Shown here: piece by piece, positions 8,201 through 10,940 of the stretch
How positions within the stretch are numbered: position 1 is the stretch's first letter
Layout: each line of letters begins with the position of its first letter
From: Flavobacteriales bacterium
GTDB lineage: Bacteria; Bacteroidota; Bacteroidia; Flavobacteriales; BACL11
Length of the DNA: 10,940 bases
NCBI GenBank assembly: GCA_018675825.1
Contig: JABGXK010000032.1
Span: 1 to 10,940 of the forward strand
Direction of reading: 5' to 3'
Notes under the pieces: generated by a model
Database searches by the model: none
The model's input: the letters and a program-made list of their open reading frames with translations, nothing else
Told to the model about the DNA's origin: nothing
Made by a program: the position numbers and the translations under genes

Positions 8201-8674
8201 TACGTCTAAATCTGAAAAACTATTATTTTGATAGAATTCTTTATTGTAATAAAAATCTATATCTTCAGCATTATCACCCTTAGAAATGGAAGGTTGATTT
8301 GGAAATAATGGCAAGTCTATGTCATAATCATTAAGAGATATAATTTCAATATGTCTATTAATGATCTTACTATTTACCTTAGCTCCCTTAGGAACATTGA
8401 TCAATTTATTAATAACGGGCAACTCTGGTGTGCCATTTTCAGAAATTGAAGTGTATGAAGGAATTGATAATTTTATAAAATCTCCAGCTTTTGTTTTAAT
8501 AATATTAGTATTTAGCTTATTTAACTGACTTATAATTCTAAAAGTAGTTTTAGATTTATCAGTAACTCTAAAATTATTATTATTATTATTATTATTAGAA
8601 ATATTAATTTCTTGAGAAATGACACTATTAGAGAAACAAGTAAGTAGTATAAGAATGAAAGATAGTATTCGCAT
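5225..8674 (-). CDS. Secreted C25 (gingipain-like) cysteine peptidase with T9SS sorting domain
   Basis: This 1149-aa exported protein probably degrades extracellular protein or peptides. Residues 1-20 form a signal peptide (MRILSFILILLTCFSN then a VIS/Q cleavage site). Eight Asn follow (27-34), then a C25-type propeptide region at about 40-230. The peptidase domain spans about 245-608, with YVIVSDP, LLIVGDVNQVPS and DGNGDFYPEMYFGRFS. The likely catalytic His457 is in TAHCGP, and the Cys489/Cys490 doublet lies in ISNCCTPNKF; Cys490 aligns best with the gingipain nucleophile. Two tandem Ig-like repeats follow (about 703-925), then a beta-rich carbohydrate- or MAM-like region (about 930-1063). 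The end is a type A sorting domain (about 1075-1149, with INIFPNPTKGIFNI, ISDINGK, YPAGTYMI) that directs passage through the type IX system and surface attachment or release. It is less likely PorU, the T9SS sortase, which usually sits with porV/gldJ; neither is seen. The ATG is at 8672-8674. Confidence 0.93.
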   Translation of the reverse strand: MRILSFILILLTCFSNSVISQEINISNNNNNNNNFRVTDKSKTTFRIISQLNKLNTNIIKTKAGDFIKLSIPSYTSISENGTPELPVINKLINVPKGAKVNSKIINRHIEIISLNDYDIDLPLFPNQPSISKGDNAEDIDFYYNKEFYQNNSFSDLDVVNIELLGLMRDIQLARISISPISYNPITNELKIITNLEIEVSFSDIDIIGDNLSKQRYYSSDFEHLYKKCINYLPSNPKDVITTYPVKYVIVSDPLFQTALQPLVDWKKKKGFTVIEAYTNDPNVGTTTTSIKSYIQNLYDSATINNPAPTYLLIVGDVNQVPSFIGAQHISDMYYCEFDGNGDFYPEMYFGRFSANTVSEVEIQVAKTLTHEKYLFSDPSFLDYVVLVAGVDASYAPTYGNGQINYATDNYFNIAHNLTIHNYLYGSGSPITSDMSQASSSIISNVSEGVGFANYTAHCGPSGWSDPSFNSSDVPGLQNIDEYGLVISNCCTPNKFDEPICFGEALLRADNKGAIGHIGASNNTYWDEDYWWSVGSSSNITANPSYSGTGLGAYDCLMHENGEQEDDWFITQSQIIHAGNLAVTEAGGAEQYYWEIYHLMGDPSLMPYVGMPTSLTVSHNSVLPVGSTSLAVNSEENSYVALSMNGVLLDAQLCNATGIVNLVFNPISSVGAIDIIVTKQFKQPYINTLQAISPNGPYVISTNQLLSDISGNNNSLADYSEIVSMTVDLFNLGGGNAQNLNLILSTNDQYITIIDSVDNINLINSNQSSSSNNPFSFQIANFVPDQHIASFLLTISDNLGSVWVSNIDITINAPILSHLGYTVNDAVLGNGNGKLDAGENLELIVEVNNIGHADAYNLLGTLTTLSSYITINSSNFSLLNLNTNQTQNLIFNISVNQNTPVGTNVIFPFNITDQIYSYQTDLSENIGTIDEDYETGDFTNYSWIQGSFPWVVDDNEIYEGVYSSRSAIALPDNEESELSITVEVIANGDISFYKYVSSELNFDFLKFKINGTKLAEWSGIDTVWSFVSFPVNTGINTFKWEYEKDASWDDGQDGAWIDYIVFPPIYINQTSILETNLDINIFPNPTKGIFNIIINDEKKHSIEISDINGKKLNIINSTNISKRFDMVKYPAGTYMITILPENIIYQIIKQ
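8573..8596 (-). repeat. Trinucleotide microsatellite, eight AAT (Asn) codons
   Basis: Eight perfect ATT units on the plus strand encode Asn27-Asn34 of the C25 peptidase, just after the signal peptide. A change in copy number would alter linker length by whole residues and keep the frame. Confidence 0.9.
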
Positions 8675-8692
8675 TATAGTATTTAATTAACA

Positions 8693-8700
8693 CAAATATA
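8693..8700 (-). promoter_or_regulatory. Candidate C25 peptidase promoter -7 element
   Basis: The minus strand reads TATATTTG, an exact TAnnTTTG match, 18 bp upstream of the peptidase ATG in the 78-bp gap after the nuclease gene. The implied leader is only about 12 nt. No TTTG is present at the -33 position, where the sequence is CTAG (8721-8724), so strength or an alternative sigma factor is uncertain. It would also drive the coupled ruvX. Confidence 0.45.
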
Positions 8701-8752
8701 TGCTTTTTTACAGTTCTTAGCTAGAATAGAAATTGAAAAAAAATGAAAATAA

Positions 8753-10940
8753 TTAATTTGAAATTGTTGTATGGCTACAAAATTCACACATTTTAGGATC
8801 TTTATTTGCTGAAAAATTTTCTTCAGTTATTCTTTTTAGAAGACGTATTAATTGCTGTTCAAAATTATTTAAAGTATCATTATTAAAAAGCAAATTACTA
8901 CTATGGCGTGCATGTATCAATCCATTATCTAAATTTCTAAAAGAAAATATTCCTGCAACGACATCTGTATTTAAATATTCTGGATTGGCTTTTAAAAATA
9001 AATAAGCATACATCAGAACTTGAAATAATTTATCTTTTTTAGGATCATCAATTATATCATCCCATTTCTGAAAATTTAAATCTTTAGATGTAACAGCTTT
9101 TCCAGATTTATAATCAATAATACGCAGTGTACCATTGTATTTATCTACTCTATCTACAATGCCTTTTAATCTAAAATTAAAACCTCCAACTTTCAAATCA
9201 TGTGACATTTCCTGTTCCTTATATAATATCTCTATTGAAGCACCTTTTTGTGCTAAAATTGATTTTTCATATCTTAAAAAATTAGTGGTTAATTTTTGTG
9301 CTACTTTAATAGAAAGATAGTTTTTGCCTTCATAAAAATTATTTTCAGAAAGCTTATCTCTATAGTATATATGTAAAGAATTAATAACTAAATGAAAAAT
9401 ACTCATTTTTTTTTCATGAAAATTTGCTAAATGCAAATCACCGATGGGGTAATTTTTATCTAAAGCATAATGAATCGCACTACCCATTATACTGTTATCT
9501 GCAAATTCATCAACAATTACTGTTTCTCTGATCTTCACTAAATAATGATAATAGAAATCTAAACTACATTTATTATACTTATTTAATGCGGATGGAGAAA
9601 CACCATTACTTGCCCAATTACGTATTTCTTTTTCTAAACCTCTATTTGGAATAATATGATATGACGGCGAAGGAATAGTGAAATTATTATCTTGGTAAGT
9701 GTACTCTTTAATTTCACTACTTCTGTATTCCGATAATAATTGTGTTATAAATCTACTTTTTTCTCCAACGCTGAAATCATCAATTTTTGTACTATATGTT
9801 AAAGTTATATTATTAGCTCTTTGAAGAATTCTATAGAAATGATATGAAAAAACTGCATCTCTTTCATTATGTGTAGGTATTTTAAAATACTTTTTCAAGT
9901 CAAATGGAATAAATGAATTAGAACCCTTACTCTTTGGTAAAAATCCTTCATTAACCCCTAACATTATAATATTTTTAAAATCTAAAGTGCGACTTTCTAA
10001 AATACCCATAAGCTGCACCCCTTCTAAAGGCTCTCCCTTAAATGGGATGATTTCTTTAGATATTAACTGCTTAATAATTGTAATGAGAGTGCGCAAATCT
10101 ACTTGGTAGGTAAAATCAGTAAATAATTTTTCAAGCATACATATACTATTATGAAAAATATTCAAAATCTCAGAATCAATTGTCGCCTTGCTATTAACTA
10201 AAGAAACTCTTAAAAGGGATATCAAATACTTTAACTGCTTAATTGTATTTTCAAAATTATTAGTAAGACTAAAAATAACTTGTATTTTCTTATCTAAAAA
10301 ATTATTAATTTCTTCAGAAGAAACAAATACAATATTATTAGTATAAATATATTTTTTTAGATTTCTAATACTATTAGGTGTAACTATTTTTTTAAAATAT
10401 GGATCATCGATAAATAAAAATAAATCTTTAAAGTAAAATTTGTTCTTTTTATATTTTAATACACTTAACTTCATTAAAAGAAAAGTATTTATAAATGCAA
10501 AAAAAGGTGTGTTTTTAAGAGGACTACCCATTGTGACATTCAATTTTTCAACTGAATCTGGAATATGATTTAAAACTGGATATAGTAAGTTTTCATCAGC
10601 AAGAATAATCGCTGTATTACTATTATTAAGATCACTTTCCTTGATTTGAGATAAAACTTGGGACATTACTTGAGCTTGAGCAATGTTTTGAGGACACGCA
10701 ACAATATTAAATTTATCCTTAGCAATAGAGAAGTAATCACCAACACCTTCGAAATCAATTTCTGACCATTTAGTTTGTTGCTGTTTTAAAAAAATTCCTG
10801 CTTCATGATCATTATTTTTAAAATAGTATTCATCAGCATCCCAAAAAACTCTAGCAATATCTCTTTTTTTTAAATTATCTATAATTACATGCTGAGATGA
10901 GGTTAAAGCATTAAGACCAACAAACCAAACTTTTTTCCAA
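8753..10940 (-). CDS. AddB-like inactivated helicase/PD-(D/E)XK nuclease, 5' end cut by window edge
   Basis: This looks like the AddB-type partner of a RecBCD/AddAB-like end-resection enzyme, which processes double-strand breaks for RecA loading. The frame is open from the window edge (about 728 codons). The Met at 10664-10666 is internal, because the upstream sequence is in-frame and protein-like (WKKVWFVGLNALTSSQ, then DIARVFWDADEYYF). Positions below count from that Met. A helicase-like segment holds VQLMGILESRTLDFKNIIML then GVNEGFLPKS (about 217-246) and ERDAVFSYHFYRILQRA (268-284). The C-terminal nuclease has His399 (MGSAIHYAL), Asp505 (GIVDRVD), Asp518 and Lys520 (IIDYKSG), and Gln549 (QVLMYAY). 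Fe-S ligands are Cys367 (KCSLDFYYHYL), Cys627 and Cys630 (CEFC), but the expected fourth Cys is Ser636, one residue before the end. The protease gene starts 78 bp downstream on the same strand. The gene symbol is left blank because the helicase N-terminus is not visible. Confidence 0.88.
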   Translation of the reverse strand, partial: WKKVWFVGLNALTSSQHVIIDNLKKRDIARVFWDADEYYFKNNDHEAGIFLKQQQTKWSEIDFEGVGDYFSIAKDKFNIVACPQNIAQAQVMSQVLSQIKESDLNNSNTAIILADENLLYPVLNHIPDSVEKLNVTMGSPLKNTPFFAFINTFLLMKLSVLKYKKNKFYFKDLFLFIDDPYFKKIVTPNSIRNLKKYIYTNNIVFVSSEEINNFLDKKIQVIFSLTNNFENTIKQLKYLISLLRVSLVNSKATIDSEILNIFHNSICMLEKLFTDFTYQVDLRTLITIIKQLISKEIIPFKGEPLEGVQLMGILESRTLDFKNIIMLGVNEGFLPKSKGSNSFIPFDLKKYFKIPTHNERDAVFSYHFYRILQRANNITLTYSTKIDDFSVGEKSRFITQLLSEYRSSEIKEYTYQDNNFTIPSPSYHIIPNRGLEKEIRNWASNGVSPSALNKYNKCSLDFYYHYLVKIRETVIVDEFADNSIMGSAIHYALDKNYPIGDLHLANFHEKKMSIFHLVINSLHIYYRDKLSENNFYEGKNYLSIKVAQKLTTNFLRYEKSILAQKGASIEILYKEQEMSHDLKVGGFNFRLKGIVDRVDKYNGTLRIIDYKSGKAVTSKDLNFQKWDDIIDDPKKDKLFQVLMYAYLFLKANPEYLNTDVVAGIFSFRNLDNGLIHARHSSNLLFNNDTLNNFEQQLIRLLKRITEENFSANKDPKMCEFCSHTTISN

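Noticed and set aside
8573..8596. Phase-variable switch of the protease by repeat slippage
   Set aside because: The unit is three bases, so copy changes cannot shift the frame.
5225..8674. Identification as PorU, the T9SS sortase, which is also a C25 protein of similar length
   Set aside because: The usual neighbours porV and gldJ are absent. The domain layout (propeptide, peptidase, Ig repeats, MAM-like region, type A sorting domain) fits a cargo protease better. Not fully excluded without a search.
9135..9320. Plus-strand frame of 61 codons opposite the AddB-like nuclease
   Set aside because: It is antisense to the conserved nuclease core (GIVDRVD region).
10664..10666. ATG as true start of the AddB-like nuclease
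   Set aside because: The frame continues upstream to the window edge with no stop and protein-like sequence, so this Met is internal.
1..10940. CRISPR arrays, insertion sequences, tRNA or rRNA genes
   Set aside because: No regularly spaced repeats, transposase-like frames, terminal inverted repeats or cloverleaf-like GC-rich segments were seen on either strand.

Overview
The window is very AT-rich (roughly 70% A+T by eye, not counted) and holds ordinary, tightly packed bacterial genes. Four things point to Bacteroidota, probably a Flavobacteriales-like, perhaps marine lineage. A gingipain-family protease carries a C-terminal type IX secretion (T9SS) sorting domain. Promoter-like elements match the Bacteroidota -7 consensus TAnnTTTG. 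Shine-Dalgarno sequences are not evident. The RecA, sigma factor and UvrA sequences have a Bacteroidota flavour. The species cannot be named from this sequence.

Layout from left to right. (1) recA on the minus strand (1-935), with its C-terminus cut off by the window edge. (2) A 57-codon basic small ORF on the minus strand (1075-1248). (3) An ECF-type sigma-70 factor on the minus strand (1314-1898). (4) A 144-bp divergent promoter region (1899-2042) with two overlapping promoter candidates. (5) uvrA on the plus strand (2043-4820), overlapping by 12 bp the convergent ruvX/yqgF (4809-5225, minus). (6) A 1149-aa secreted C25 peptidase on the minus strand (5225-8674); its TAG stop shares one base with the GTG start of ruvX. 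(7) An AddB-like inactivated-helicase/PD-(D/E)XK nuclease on the minus strand. It runs off the right edge and is open all the way from 10940 to 8753.

Functionally this is a genome-maintenance neighbourhood: recombination (RecA), nucleotide excision repair (UvrA), RuvX/YqgF, and an AddB-like end-processing nuclease. A sigma factor sits within it without a visible anti-sigma gene. The secreted protease is the outsider, inserted between two nucleic-acid genes and apparently translationally coupled to ruvX. No mobile element, CRISPR array, tRNA or rRNA was seen.

I found no clearly new multi-gene system. The points most worth checking are the lost fourth Fe-S cysteine of the AddB-like protein, the missing first zinc-ligand pair of UvrA, the unrecognised 57-aa ORF next to recA, the overlapping divergent sigma/uvrA promoters, and the protease-ruvX coupling.
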